DNA of 64,000 bases from Aphidius gifuensis (taxonomy: Eukaryota > Arthropoda > Insecta > Hymenoptera > Braconidae): the NCBI RefSeq assembly GCF_014905175.1, contig NC_057789.1, positions 5,146,001 to 5,210,000 on the forward strand. The letters run 5' to 3'. The notes beneath the pieces were generated by a model. That model did not search any database. It was given only the letters and a program-made list of their open reading frames with translations, and was not told the DNA's origin. Shown here in pieces: positions 22,595 through 33,948 of the stretch. Made by a program: the position numbers and the translations under genes. The number at the start of each line of letters is the position of its first letter. Position 1 is the first letter of the stretch.

Positions 22595-24542
22595 ATGGAC
22601 TCCATTACAAAAAGGGACCCAAAAATTAAAACACAAGATGGAAATTTGGTAAGTGGCTTTTTATAAAAATAATACAATTATAAAGTTGAATTATTATAAT
22701 CATAAAGTAATTAATTATTTATATTTTTTAAATATATATATTAAAGCTGTAAATGCCACAAATGTAATAACTATCATTTTGTCCTTTTTTTTTTTTTTTT
22801 TATAGAAATAATTAATAGCTCTTAATTCTGTCGGAATTATTATTATTATTATCATCTGTGATTTGCCTGAATTACTCTCCCCAACGTTTGCTTTTTTTCC
22901 GTTCAATTTTTAGTTCCTATCACCGTTCAATGTTCATAGGTTCAAATCCTGACTTGGGACTTTTTTTTTTTTTTTTTTTCTTCTTCTTCAAGTTTTTGGG
23001 TTCTGTGATTAGAGCTTTTTTTTTTTTTTAGGTATTCTGTGACAAGGACAACCAATGTAACACGAATGATCCACCTACAGATAATATTACAATTTATGAA
23101 AATGATAAATGCTTGGTTCCCATATTCAAGTATATATCATTATTTGAGAAGCCAAAACTTGCATTGGGTAAGTAAATTAAAAAAATGAATTTATAAAAAA
23201 AATAAATAAATACTCATTGTAATTAACAAATTTCACAGTTTGCAAGAATTGGAAGAAAGCTCTTGTTAATTCATGGTGTGATGAAAAAAAAATTGAATTA
23301 AATTATTGGAAATGTGATGATACCTCGCCTTGGAGTGGCAAAGTAAATCTTTTGGTACCATTGATAAATCGATGTGGTATTTATTTAAGAGAATTAAATA
23401 TATTAGCCTATGATGATTCACAAATAATGCCGTTGATTAATGAAAATTGTGTTAATCTCGAAAAACTTCAAGTGAGATTCAAACATGTTAAAAATGAACA
23501 TTTTGAAAATGCATTTTCACATATGTCTAATCTGAAAACTTTGAAGATTACATTTCAATGTGAATCAAGTGTACCAGAAACATTTATTGAGTCATTGAAA
23601 AATGTTGCTGGTTCCTTAAATCATCTTTTTATTGCAAATTGGGAAATGCCTTTTTCACACTCAATATACATACCAGGCTCATTCACTGCTGTAAGTTAAA
23701 ATTTATAAATCAAAAACAAAAAAACGAATTTATATATTCATGCAAAAAATAATTTTAGTAAGTGGTTTTTTTTTTTTTTTCAGATCTTTGGTGAATTAAA
23801 AGTTTTGAATCATTTTGAGGTGTTTGGTTACAAAATGGCTTTGTCAACGATAGTAGCAGCAACACGTAAAAATAACGAATATAAGCTTCTATTTCATTAT
23901 GATCATTGGAAGTATTGGCGTTCAACCGTATACACAGATATGCCTTCTACACAATTAAATATAAAAGATTTTACACACTTGTTGTTTCATCTCCATGTTC
24001 TAGCTACAGATGATTTATTGATTAATCTCGCAAATACTGCTGACAACTTAAAAGCTTTAAAAATATCCGGTGATATTGTAACAGATATGGGTATCATTGC
24101 ACTTACAAAAATGAAAAAATTAAAACACTTATTAATTGTCACAAATAATCCAAATGAACTCATCACTGATTCTTCAGTTGTATTATTTCAAGACATGACC
24201 GAATTATGCTTTTTAGAGTGCTTTAATCTTACTGATTACTCACTCATTAAAGCTGTTGAAAATTCACCAAGATTAATGTCCCTTGCTTGCCCTAGAAGCA
24301 AAATAACTTATGAGGGAATCAAAAAGATAGGAGACATAGCGACAGCTCGTAAATCTGAAAAACCTTTATATTTGAGTACTTCTCTTGGAAACCATAATGG
24401 TATTTTCAACGATCCATTTTATCGATCACCATATTTCAAAGTTTTTTCACGAGGTCCGGAAAAAGTAAATTATGAAATCTATCCAGCCAAAGGAGCAACG
24501 AAATTCAAAGGAACATGCAATACTTTTTTTTTGAACTGTTAA
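22595..24542 (+). CDS. F-box/LRR protein, copy B
   Basis: Exons 22595-22648, 23032-23167, 23239-23690 and 23784-24542 (466 aa), GT-AG throughout. The F-box reads CLVPIFKYISLFEKPKLAL then VCKNWKKALVNSW. The LRR solenoid includes ALKISGDIVTDMGIIALTKM and CFNLTDYSLIKAVENSPRL. It differs from copy A mainly in the first exon, the middle of exon 2 and the last exon, while exon 3 is nearly the same. By family it would act as a substrate receptor of an SCF ubiquitin ligase; the substrate is unknown. Both copies keep open frames and splice sites, so both are probably functional. Confidence 0.87.
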
Positions 24543-25167
24543 ATCCAGTCAATAATAAGAAAAAGTTATCTTATTATCACGATTAAACTGATGATTATCC
24601 AATTTAAATAAATTGTTTCAAGCCATTATAATATAAGTAATGATAATTCACGTATTATTTTTTGATAAACTCTGTGTTACGAAGTTTATAAATTAAAAAT
24701 GATAATAACATGTTTGTCAAAAGTAATACAATGTTCTTTTTCCAAATACATAAAATAAATATTTAATATTACATCTGATAATTACGTATATAATCAAACT
24801 AATAAATAAGTTAAGTAATATTGAAATTTTATTTTTAATGTTAGATTAAAAATGTAAAAAAAAAAAAAAAAATGCATTTGTATTCAAAAAATTTCAAATA
24901 TTTCAAGTGTCTCTCAACTTTTTTTTTCTTATTTACTATTATTTTTTTCTAATTGTTGTATGAAACTTAATAAAAAAAAAAAAACATTACTTCTCTGTTT
25001 GTTTTTTCATTTATTTATTCTTTGTGAATTTATAATGAGAGCAGACATTCTTGAAAATTTTTTGCACGACAACGACAAATAATTAATTCTCATTTGCTTC
25101 TTGTATTATTAATAATTTACCAGCATAAATGCATATAAATGAACCAATTGGTATATCATTTAGACAT
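24543..25167. other. F-box copy B 3' flank
   Basis: AT-rich spacer with poly-A runs. No ORF is supported. Confidence 0.4.
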
Positions 25168-25405
25168 CTTCATATTTCCGGAATCATGTGATTATTATCA
25201 CTAAAAATAATTGTTCATCAACTTTTCGAATTAAATTTAATATATAAATGAATACAAATATAAATACTAATTAAAATTTAATAATAAAAAATAGAGTAAT
25301 TTTATAAATCCAACATAATTGACAATATATAATTTTCTGTTAATTAATCAAGTGCTAGAGAATTCCACTTAGATTCATGTTTTTTATCAATTGATCGAGC
25401 ATTAA
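25168..25405 (+). repeat. Right copy of the direct repeat flanking F-box copy B
   Basis: Partner of 21588-21785. It is somewhat expanded by an insert around 25227-25255. It ends about 90 bp beyond the stop codon of the adjacent minus-strand HIBCH-like gene, so it may derive from a 3' flank. Confidence 0.75.
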
Positions 25406-25495
25406 AAAAAAAAAATACAGAAAATTTCCACTTGTTATGCAATGATTGTATAATTATTTTTTAATAAAAGAAAAAAAAAGGACTCAATAATTTAT

Positions 25496-27005
25496 TTACA
25501 TAATTCTGAATTTTAATTGTTTATCCATAGGCATTGGTCGAAATTTATTATAAATATACTCATTTGTAACTTCAGCGAGAGTTTTTGGATTCCATACAGG
25601 CAAAAGATCTTTATTAATCAGCAAAGCACGAACACCTTCTTCGAAATCTGATTTTTTTTTTAATAAATTGTAATCCAAAACATATTCCATTTTCAAGCAT
25701 TCAGCAAAGTTCATAGTTTTTCCTCGTTTTAAACTTTCCAAGGTTATTTTAAGACTAGTAGGTGACGATTCTTCAAGTGTTTGAATGACTTTTTGAGCCC
25801 AGGTGCTATTGTCTTCCTTTAATCTTAAAAAACAAATAACGAATTAATATATAATTTTTTTTAACTGAATATATTTTTTTTTCAATTACCTTTTAATAAT
25901 TTCTTCAACAGTATCACCAGAGAAGCAGTAGTTAATTTGTTTTAAATGTTTAGCCAGACTCAATTCAGCTGATGAATCATGTTCATTAAATTTATCAAGA
26001 ATTTTACCAACATCAATAGCACCAGGTGCTAAAAGAGCTTCATTTAATTCTCCAAGTCGAGATGAAGACACATGGTGTGTTGAAATTCCAGTAAGTTTAA
26101 CGTCTCTTCCTTTTAATTTGTATCCAGTTAAGCCAAGATAAAATCCAAGATGTCCATCTATTCGTGGAAGAAAATAAGTAGCACCAGCATTTGGATAATG
26201 TCCAATACGTGTTTCTGGCATTGCAAATATTGTTGTTTCTGTTGACACTCTGTATTGTCCATGGATTGAGATACCAACACCACCTCCCATCACAATACCA
26301 TTTATAATTGCCACGTAAGGCTTTCTGAAGGTTCTAATTAAATGGCTTGTTCTTATTACACAAAAAAGGGAACATTATTATTTTTCTAAACAAATTATAT
26401 AAATTATTTTAAATTAAAAATAATAATATGGTAAGATAAATACATACATATAGAGTTGATAAAAAGCATTTCTTATGATTTCTGTACCATCTGGTTTTGA
26501 TATCGCAAAACTCATTTTCTTAATATCTCCACCAGCGCAAAATACCTTTTCATCAGCTCCTTTTATCACTACAATTTGCTTTGTTGATTCCCATTGTCTT
26601 AAAACTTTATTGATTTTTTTTAACATTGAATCAGTCAGTGTATTCATGACTCTTGGTTTGTTCAGAGTGATCAAACCTTTGTCATCAAACTATAAAATTA
26701 AATTAAAATTAAATTGCAGAGGCTATTGTTTTTTTTCTTTTTCCACAAATTATAAACTTAATTAATTACCTCTTCAAAGATGACATCTTCCTGGTTTTCT
26801 TTTGATAAATTATTTTGTGTAGTATATTTTTTTTTTGCTAAAATAATAAGATGATTATAATTTTTTTAATTTATTATCATCAAACAATTATTTCATATAC
26901 ACAATGCTGTATTATTTAAATATTACCTTGAATAACTGAACCCCATTTTCTTGATAAATGATTGCGAGGATTGTTGAACATCATCAACTTGGAACAGCTT
27001 AACAT
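25496..27005 (-). CDS. HIBCH-like protein with altered active site (copy A)
   Basis: Minus-strand exons: 27005-26927, 26837-26770, 26689-26448, 26351-25890 and 25823-25496 (392 aa; human HIBCH is 386). HIBCH hydrolyses 3-hydroxyisobutyryl-CoA in mitochondrial valine breakdown, in the crotonase fold. The N-terminus is basic and lacks acidic residues over its first 26 positions, as in a mitochondrial presequence. The oxyanion-hole loop MGGGVG (151-156) and the Glu of MPET (E176) are kept. The next family motif, GLFPDVGG, reads GHYPNAGA here, so the conserved Asp is Asn at 184. The C-terminal part (SPTSLKITLESL, KMEYVLDY, EEGVRALLINKD, PVWNPKTL) is typical. The frame is fully open. It is either a catalytically weak paralogue or one with a new substrate. 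Confidence 0.88.
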
Positions 27006-27443
27006 CTTGAATATTTTTATTATTTTTATATAAATAAGTTAGCTAAAAGAATATTCAATTTATATGAATACCCAAATATATATTTGAAAAAAAATCAAGT
27101 AAATATATAAAGTAAACTTTGATGACAAAAATAATCTTTTCTTCCTTTCGGGAGTTTGAACAAGAATCGCAAAGCAACAAAGGGTACCACCAGGTCACTA
27201 GTATCACATATCCTGTTTTCCTACAATATATAGAGTTGTCGTTACTGATGAACATTTTTTTGTTGCCACTACTACTTCACTTTTCCCTTCACTCTCCACT
27301 TCAAGCGTCTGGTTTTCTAGAATATTATGCGATTTTTTTTATCTTTAACTTCAAGTTTTCAAATGGTGAATGTAATTTTTTTTTTTTTTTCCTATAAATA
27401 CTTCGAGATTTCCAAGTATTTTAATCAGTGTTTGATGTTTTTA
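27006..27443. other. HIBCH copy A upstream region
   Basis: Includes a moderately GC-richer stretch at about 27140-27320. Small ORFs on both strands overlap each other and are not protein-like. The phrase AAGCGTCTGGTTT at about 27303 recurs at about 27821, on the far side of the TMEM164 fragment. Confidence 0.4.
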
Positions 27444-27800
27444 TTTGTAAAGTGTAAAAAAAAAAAAAAAATTAACACCTGTTATACTGAGTTGTTTATT
27501 ATTTAATATTTATTGAACTTTATATTTTTTTTTCTTTTAGCCCATAAAAATAAATTTAAACTATACATGCTATGTGGTAGATCTATTTGGCCATGAAACT
27601 CATCGTATTGCAGCAATTGTTTATCAAGGAGTTTTTGGTGCATTACTTGGAAAAATAATATGTATAATTTGTGATTTTATTTTTACCCAATATTCAAATA
27701 CAAAAGTCAAGAGTTCCCTTGATGCACCACTTGTTTTTTCAAAAAAGAAATACTAATTTTAAATTTCTATTATGTATTTTATATTTTAATAAAAAACAAA
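27444..27800 (+). pseudogene. Duplicated intron 3 and last exon of TMEM164
   Basis: It matches the complete gene at about 30101-30450. The intron tail is shared (GAGTTGTTTATTATTTAATA) and so is the exon after the acceptor. The exon-like part is 27541-27756. Early on, a small insertion and a 6-base loss turn the MLCPAVVDPF block into TCYVVDLF, removing a hallmark of the family, yet the frame stays open to the same stop. No other TMEM164 exon is present nearby. It is a fragment, unless spliced into something else. Confidence 0.8.
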
Positions 27801-28059
27801 TGCAATGTATTACATATTTTTAAGCGTCTGGTTTCCTAGAATTTAATCAGTGCATTTAATGTTTTTATTTGTAAACAATCAACATGTTAAAGAAATTGTT
27901 TATCAGCTATCTTGATGAAAAAAATATCAACTTTTGAAGTAATATTGGAAAAGAAAACACCGCTGTAATCATTTATTCATTTATCTTTTCTATTCACTTT
28001 GATGAATTATTTATTTACAAACATAATTCCTGAATATTTCATATAAATTTAATCACAAT
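27801..28059. other. Short spacer
   Basis: AT-rich. The part near 28059 is the likely 3' untranslated region of the next minus-strand gene. Confidence 0.4.
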
Positions 28060-28783
28060 TTACATTTTTTTGTTACATGGTTTGTGTGATCTTTTGCAAT
28101 AACAAAAAAACAGTAAAACAATTATAACCACAATTAAAATTGTCAACAAAATATAATGCTCAATTGAAATACCTGTCAAGCTTTTATTAATACTTGCACT
28201 GTCTTTGTAATAATAATACTTGTGTTTTGTTTTATAAATTTTAGTGTCACCATCATAATTGTCATAAATAACTGTTGACAAAAGTAAACGATGAGTAGTA
28301 GAATTAAAAGCTTCAACAACTTCATTGACAACTAATACTTTTATTGTCAATTCTTTTTTGTATTCAAATTGAAATTCCATTGATGGAGACAAGTTTGTAT
28401 CTAAAACATCAATAAAACAAATTTTATAAACATTTAAATTAACAATTATTTTTATTTGTTAATTTTACCTTTAATTGATTTGTATTCATGATAATCATAG
28501 CCAACACTCACTCCAAGGTCAAATGGTACACCAGTTCTTGTGTGTATCAATGATGTACAGACTATTTTATTTACAAAAAAAAAAAAAATAACAACATATT
28601 AAATATTTAACACGTGTCTTTAAATATTTTTTTTTTCAGGTACTTACTGTTGTGTTCCCTCAATGAATAACAATAATATGCTTTTTGTGGAGACACCCAT
28701 TTTTCATCAACTGTTATTAATTCAGCAGTGACTTCAATTAAAAAAATATTAATTATCAAAAAAGTTGATTTTAATATCTCCAT
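28060..28783 (-). CDS. Small type I membrane protein, family not recognised
   Basis: Minus-strand exons 28783-28648, 28561-28469 and 28400-28060 (189 aa), GT-AG with consistent phases. It has a signal peptide (hydrophobic STFLIINIFLIEVTA, residues 6-20) and an extracellular part with few Cys (C38 and C47), followed by NST and NKS N-glycosylation sites. One transmembrane helix (about 158-175, rich in I, L and V) leads to a short basic tail containing CYCKRSHKPCNKK. Size and layout recall small lysosomal or surface type I proteins such as LAMP-like proteins, but I cannot assign a family. It is divergent from TMEM164. A decayed copy of its first exon lies at 22085-22280. Confidence 0.75.
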
Positions 28784-29328
28784 TGTTATAAATCAACAAA
28801 CATCAACAAACATCAACGTCAATTGTATACACCTGACTTTTGTTTTTATTTTGTTGCTAAACTGTCAACCTAAATCACATGTTCTTCACATTTTTTAACC
28901 GGTTTTTTTGGCTGACTTGAAGTTGGCACACCAACACACAAACACACAAACAAAATTTGAACTTTGATATAAAATCAAACATTCCATTTTTAATATTTTT
29001 ATAATATGTTTTTTTATTTATTTAAATAGAAAAAAAAATATGATTTTTTTTTGCCTAATCGTTGACCTACTTTTTATATTTCTATCCGAATATAAAAATC
29101 AATTTAGCTATCATTATATCATTGGTGATAAGATGCTATTTTTAGTCATTATAAATTTATTTTCTTTATAATTAACTATTTTAAATAGATACAAATTTCA
29201 AATTTAACTAAACTCAACTATTTTTAAATTTTTAATTACAAGTGTTCCTGTCTTGGTACCCAAGTTAATTAAGAATAAAAAATCATTCATTCTCTGATTT
29301 TTACGGCTTCAATCAAGTTTGCTAAAAC
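28784..29328. promoter_or_regulatory. Divergent promoter region (type I protein / TMEM164)
   Basis: 545 bp separate the two divergent start codons. AT-rich, with ACACACAAAC repeats at about 28930-28950. No ORF is seen. I infer regulatory content from position only. Confidence 0.4.
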
Positions 29329-30421
29329 ATGTTTGATTCAATTATTTATAATAATATAAACACCTCCATCCCTCACGATGTTGGTAAAAATTGTGCATAT
29401 CATTTGATTCCATTTTATCAGTGGTTTTTAGAAATTTTTATTGTGTCAATATTAATTATTTACTCATTAATTTATACTTTCAAGAATGTTACTTTACCAA
29501 AAAAAATCAAATACGATAATCGAGAAAGAACTGGTAAAAAAATTATTTTACTATTGATGGCTGTATTTTTTGGATATGAAATTGGATATAAATTTTCTAC
29601 TGATACTATTGTTCATATTTTGAGTCTGTGTCATATTGCAACAGCTATTCAGGTAAATTATTATTTAATTAAATTATCATTCAATTATTTCCTCAATTAA
29701 TTTAATTATTTTTATAAATTATTTAGTTATACATACTTGTTGCAAAACCAAGTCGACTCGTCACAGCTCTTTTTAGAATACAATTGAATTATTTAAGTGG
29801 ACCAGTTCTCACGTTTTTGTTTCCTCAGTCTGATTCTCGCATTGTAAGTTCATTTGATAATTAATAATTAATGCTTTATTATAATTTATTAAAAATATAT
29901 TATATATATTTTTTTTATTGATAGATATTTGCTCACAAATCTGTATATTATCTCCAACATGGTATGATGTTTGTCATTGTAATTTATTTAATTCGAGTTG
30001 GGGGTGTATACAATGTTGGACCCTTGCATGATTTTAGCTGGAATATTTTAGCAATAGCAATAGCAGTTGCATATCATTATTGGCTTCTTTTACCTATTGC
30101 ATTTGTAAGTATAAAAAAAAAAAAATTAACAATTGTTACTGAGTTGTTTATTATTTAATATTTATTAAACTTTATATTTTTTTCTTTCAACAGCCCATGA
30201 AAATAAATTTAAACTACATGCTATGTCCAGCAGTGGTAGATCCATTTGGTCATGAGACTCATCGTATTGCAGCGATTGTTTATCAAGGAGTTTTTGGTGC
30301 ATTACTTGGAAAAATAATATGTATAATTTGTGATTTTATTTTTACCCAATATTCAAATACAAAAGTCAAGAGCTCCCTTGATGCACCACTTGTTTCTTCA
30401 AAAAAGAAATACGAATTTTAA
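29329..30421 (+). CDS. TMEM164: TMEM164, ether-phospholipid acyltransferase homologue
   Basis: Four exons: 29329-29652, 29727-29843, 29925-30104 and 30194-30421 (282 aa; human 297). Mammalian TMEM164 transfers arachidonate to lyso-ether-phospholipids and favours ferroptosis. Family landmarks are present: GYEIGYKFSTDTIVHILSLC followed by HIATAIQ (C101 sits where the reported active Cys of NPCHL lies), YYLQHGMMFVIVIYLI, RVGGVYNVGPL and NLNYMLCPAVVDPF. About seven membrane helices are visible. The C-terminal tail diverges after GHETHRIAAIVYQG. It converges with HIBCH copy B; the two stops are 88 bp apart. Its last exon is partly duplicated at 27444-27800. Confidence 0.9.
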
Positions 30422-30509
30422 ATTTCTATTATGTATTTTATATTTTATATAAGTTTTAATTTTTTTAATAAAAATCAAATGCATCGTATTACATATTTTC
30501 AATGGTTTT

Positions 30510-31956
30510 CTAGAGTTTATTTTTTGGTGTCAATTTTAATTGTTTATCAGCAGGTATTGGTGAAAATTTGCTGTTAACATATTCATTTGTAACATCAGCA
30601 AGTGTCTTTGGATTCCAGACTGGCTTTTGATCTTTGTCAATGAGCAAGGCACGTATGCCTTCTTGAAAATCTGAATTTTTCAAGACCATATTGTAGTCTA
30701 AAGTGTACTCCATCTTAAGACAATTAGCAAGGCTCTGATCTTTTCCTTGGGTAATTGATTTGTGTGCTACCTTGAGAGATGTTGGTGACATTTTTCCTAA
30801 AGTCTCAATGACACCCTGTGCCCATTCACTGTTGTCCTTCTTTAATCTAGAATAAATTTATTTAATTTATAATTTATATCTTTACAATAAAGAGTATTAT
30901 TTTATTTTTTACCTATTAATAATTTCTTCAACAGAATCACCAGAGAAACAATAGTCAATTTGTTTTAAATTTTTAGCAAGACTAAATTCAACTGATGAAT
31001 CTTGCTCATCAAATTTATCTAGAATTTTAGCAACATCTACATCACCAGGTGCTAAAAGAGAATCAGTAAGTTCTGGAAGTCGAGATGAACTAACATAGTG
31101 CGTTGCAATACCAGCCAATTTAACATCTAGACCTCTCAATCGATGCCCAGTTAGACCTAAATACAATCCAAGTTTTCCATTTAAACGTGGAAGAAAATAG
31201 CTACCTCCAACATCAGGAAATAGGCCAATTGCAGTTTCTGGCATTGCAAAAAGTGTTGTCTCAGTTGCTACTCTGTATTGTCCATGAACTGACAGACCAA
31301 CTCCACCACCCATCACAATTCCACTTATCAATGCTACGTAAGGTTTTTTATATGTTCCAATTACATGATCTAATCTATTAAAATAACATAAATATTAGAA
31401 AGTTTTTAATTATATAAATTTATATATTAAAAATAAAAAAATACATACGTATATTCATCGTAGAAGAATTCTCTTCCAACTTTTTCACCACCAGGCTCTG
31501 ACAATGCCAGGGCAATAACTTTGACATCACCACCAGCACAAAATGCCTTTTCTCCAGCTCCTTTTATAACAACAATTTTTTTAGATGATTCCCATTGTTG
31601 CATAACAGGCAATAGTTTTTTCGTCATTGAATGATTTAATGAATTTAGAGCATTTGGTCTGTTTAATATTATCAAACCTTTGTCACCTTTCTATCAAAAT
31701 TAATTCAGTTTTTTATTATTGAATAATAATTATGCAATGATTTACTGTCATATTACCTCTTGGAAGATAACATCATCAACAACTTTTTCTTGAGTTGTCA
31801 TGGTTCTTGATGTTATTGTTTGTATTGCTCTCTTATTGACAAACAAAACAAGCTTTGAGGTTATATTTTTAATCTGTTGATGAAATAAATATGATAAAAA
31901 AATGTCAATGACAATGGTTTTAAATTAAAAAAGTCTTACTTGTCATTAATTACCAT
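30510..31956 (-). CDS. HIBCH: 3-hydroxyisobutyryl-CoA hydrolase (copy B)
   Basis: Six minus-strand exons: 31956-31954, 31873-31757, 31690-31449, 31374-30913, 30846-30510, with the first holding only the ATG (386 aa, equal to human HIBCH). Valine catabolism, mitochondrial matrix. The presequence MIKNITSKLVLFVNKRAIQ is basic and hydrophobic. MGGGVG (142-147) forms the oxyanion hole. MPETAIGLFPDVGG contains the active-site Glu (E167) and Asp (D175). SPTSLK, KMEYTLDY, EGIRALLIDKDQKPVWNP follow as expected. I chose the split start because the exon from 31873 is open from its acceptor and gives a good targeting peptide; the internal ATG at residue 26 would remove it. This is the canonical enzyme of the pair. 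(Five coding segments are listed; the first is the 3-base one.). Confidence 0.93.
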
Positions 31957-32170
31957 TTTTAATTGTTGTGACGTATTTAAAGAATGACCTTTACCACCTA
32001 TAACAGCTAAACAGATGGTGCTTTGACAATTTTTTTTAGTATTATGATATACATTATACAGATTCATACAGATTTACATATGATGTAAGCATTTTTTTAC
32101 AGCTGATTATTGAAAATAGCAAGAGAGGGGGGTTTTAGTAATTTGAATTTTATCATATGTTCACATGTGT
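31957..32170. promoter_or_regulatory. HIBCH copy B 5' region
   Basis: Untranslated leader and probable promoter: ATTAAAAATG/GTAATT marks the start codon at the exon end, and GC-richer sequence lies at 31980-32010. No ORF is seen. Confidence 0.4.
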
Positions 32171-33830
32171 TAACATGTTACATTTATCACATAACCTCAT
32201 ACAATTTATCCTAGCTCGATGCATGTAAAATTTATTAATAAATATAAGTGTATATAAAACAAGCTGAATTATGTAATGAAAAAATTATGTTAATTTTTAA
32301 CTTATCCAGATTTTAGAGTTTATTGCAAATAGTTCAAGAGAGGGATACTTGGTTTTAATCATCATTTAATTTAATCTTGAATATTGATCATTATATTTCA
32401 AAGTATCATGATATAGAAATAATATCATACATTAATCATCTAAAGTGTATATTAATATATATATATATAATCTCATATAATTTATTCTAGCTGCATGAAT
32501 GTAATATTGATGAAAATTTATAAATTATAAATATGAGTATATGACAAACTAAAGAGACTTTAATTTTACAGGGATCCAGAATTATCTTTGGAAATTGTTG
32601 AAAAAAATAATGAATGTTCTGAGGCCAGTTGTCTTTCTGAAGAAGAAGAAAACAAGATTTGGTTAAAATACACATCCAAGCCTGCTGAGAGTTGTGAAAA
32701 AACATGTGAAGCTAGAATCATGTAATGAAAAAATTATTTTAAATTTTTAACTTTTAATTTCCTCATAAGTTCACCAATATTAATGTCAGTAAAATTGTTT
32801 TTTTTTTTCTGTTAAATAGAGATTCTACTGATCCTGAGGATACGCCACTGATAAGTATTTCAGTGAAGAAATTGCAAGTGATCTCATTTTTAAAATGAAA
32901 AATATGTAACAATGGATTGATGAATTCTCAAGTGTAAAAATTATCACTTGCTATCATGTATACCATCTGTCACTAAAATATAATTGATGACAATTTATAA
33001 ATATATTGGAAACTAAATAGACTTCAATTTTACATAGAAAGTTTAACGATGATGAATATTTTGACGTCAATTCTTTTTCCAAAATACTACTCAAGACATT
33101 ATTAGATCCAAACTGTAAATTTAAAACTATGAATTAATATATTCACAATTTCAATTTTCATGTAAGCTACCAATATTAATGTCAGTAAAATTGTCTAAAA
33201 GTGATGCTACTGATGAAAAACTTCATTGACCATATAGTCCATTATCAGAACATAATTATTTTGAGATGGACTTTTCCTGAATACGCCTGATTGTTCAAAA
33301 AGTGAATAAACATTCATATGATAATTGTCTTGATGAAGAAGAGACTTTGAAATACTCTATGCTGATTGTGAAACATGTGAGCTTGAATGAAAATATTCTT
33401 TAATTTCTAAACCAATATAATGTCAGTAAAATGTGTGAAATAAGATTCCATGATCCTGAGGATAATGTATTTCTGATTTCAGAGTAAAATTCAAAAGAAG
33501 TATCTCAATTTTAAAGGAAAAATATGTTCAACATGGAGCCTTATGGAAAATCTCGTGTAAGAAAAATATTTCCCGTATCTCGTCAATACCACCCATCTGA
33601 GTAAAATATCGCTGCAGATGTATATTGATGACAATTTATAAATATATGGGAAACTAAATAGACTTCAATTTTACAGGGACCAAGAATTATTGTTAGAAAG
33701 TGTGGATAACGATGATGAATATTTTGACGTCAATTCTTTTTCCAAAATACTACTCAAGACATTATTAAAATACAGATCCAAACCTGCTGGAAATCTTGAA
33801 AAATAATGAAGAAATATATTCATTATATTT
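32171..33830 (+). repeat. Decayed tandem units of an unknown small acidic ORF
   Basis: At least three, probably four, related units lie head to tail. A shared stretch ending ACTAAATAGACTTCAATTTTACA, a good acceptor, occurs at about 32540-32571, 33010-33037 and 33650-33676. In the first unit it leads into an exon 32572-32721 (DPELSLEIVEKNNE, then a Glu-rich part and YTSKPAESC) that can be spliced through GTAATG to 32820-32898 (DSTDPEDTPL, stop TGA). In the last unit it leads into 33677-33806 (DQELLLESVDNDDEYFDV, then YRSKPAGNLEK, stop). The middle unit lacks the acceptor and frame. No start exon is found. I do not recognise the protein. Most likely a dead duplicated gene. Confidence 0.6.
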
Positions 33831-33948
33831 ATAAAAATAATTAAAAATTTTATTTTTTACAATTTATCATAAAATAATTAAATTTTCATGTTTCTTTTTA
33901 AATATATTTATTTGATATATTTTTTCAAGTTAAAAATAAAAAAAATGA

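Noticed and set aside
22715..22906. 63-codon minus-strand ORF
   Set aside because: Lies inside intron 1 of F-box copy B and consists of poly-Lys and poly-Ile from simple repeats.
22939..22949. GGTTCAAATCC as a tRNA gene
   Set aside because: No acceptor stem, D arm or A box can be drawn around it; kept only as a possible SINE remnant.
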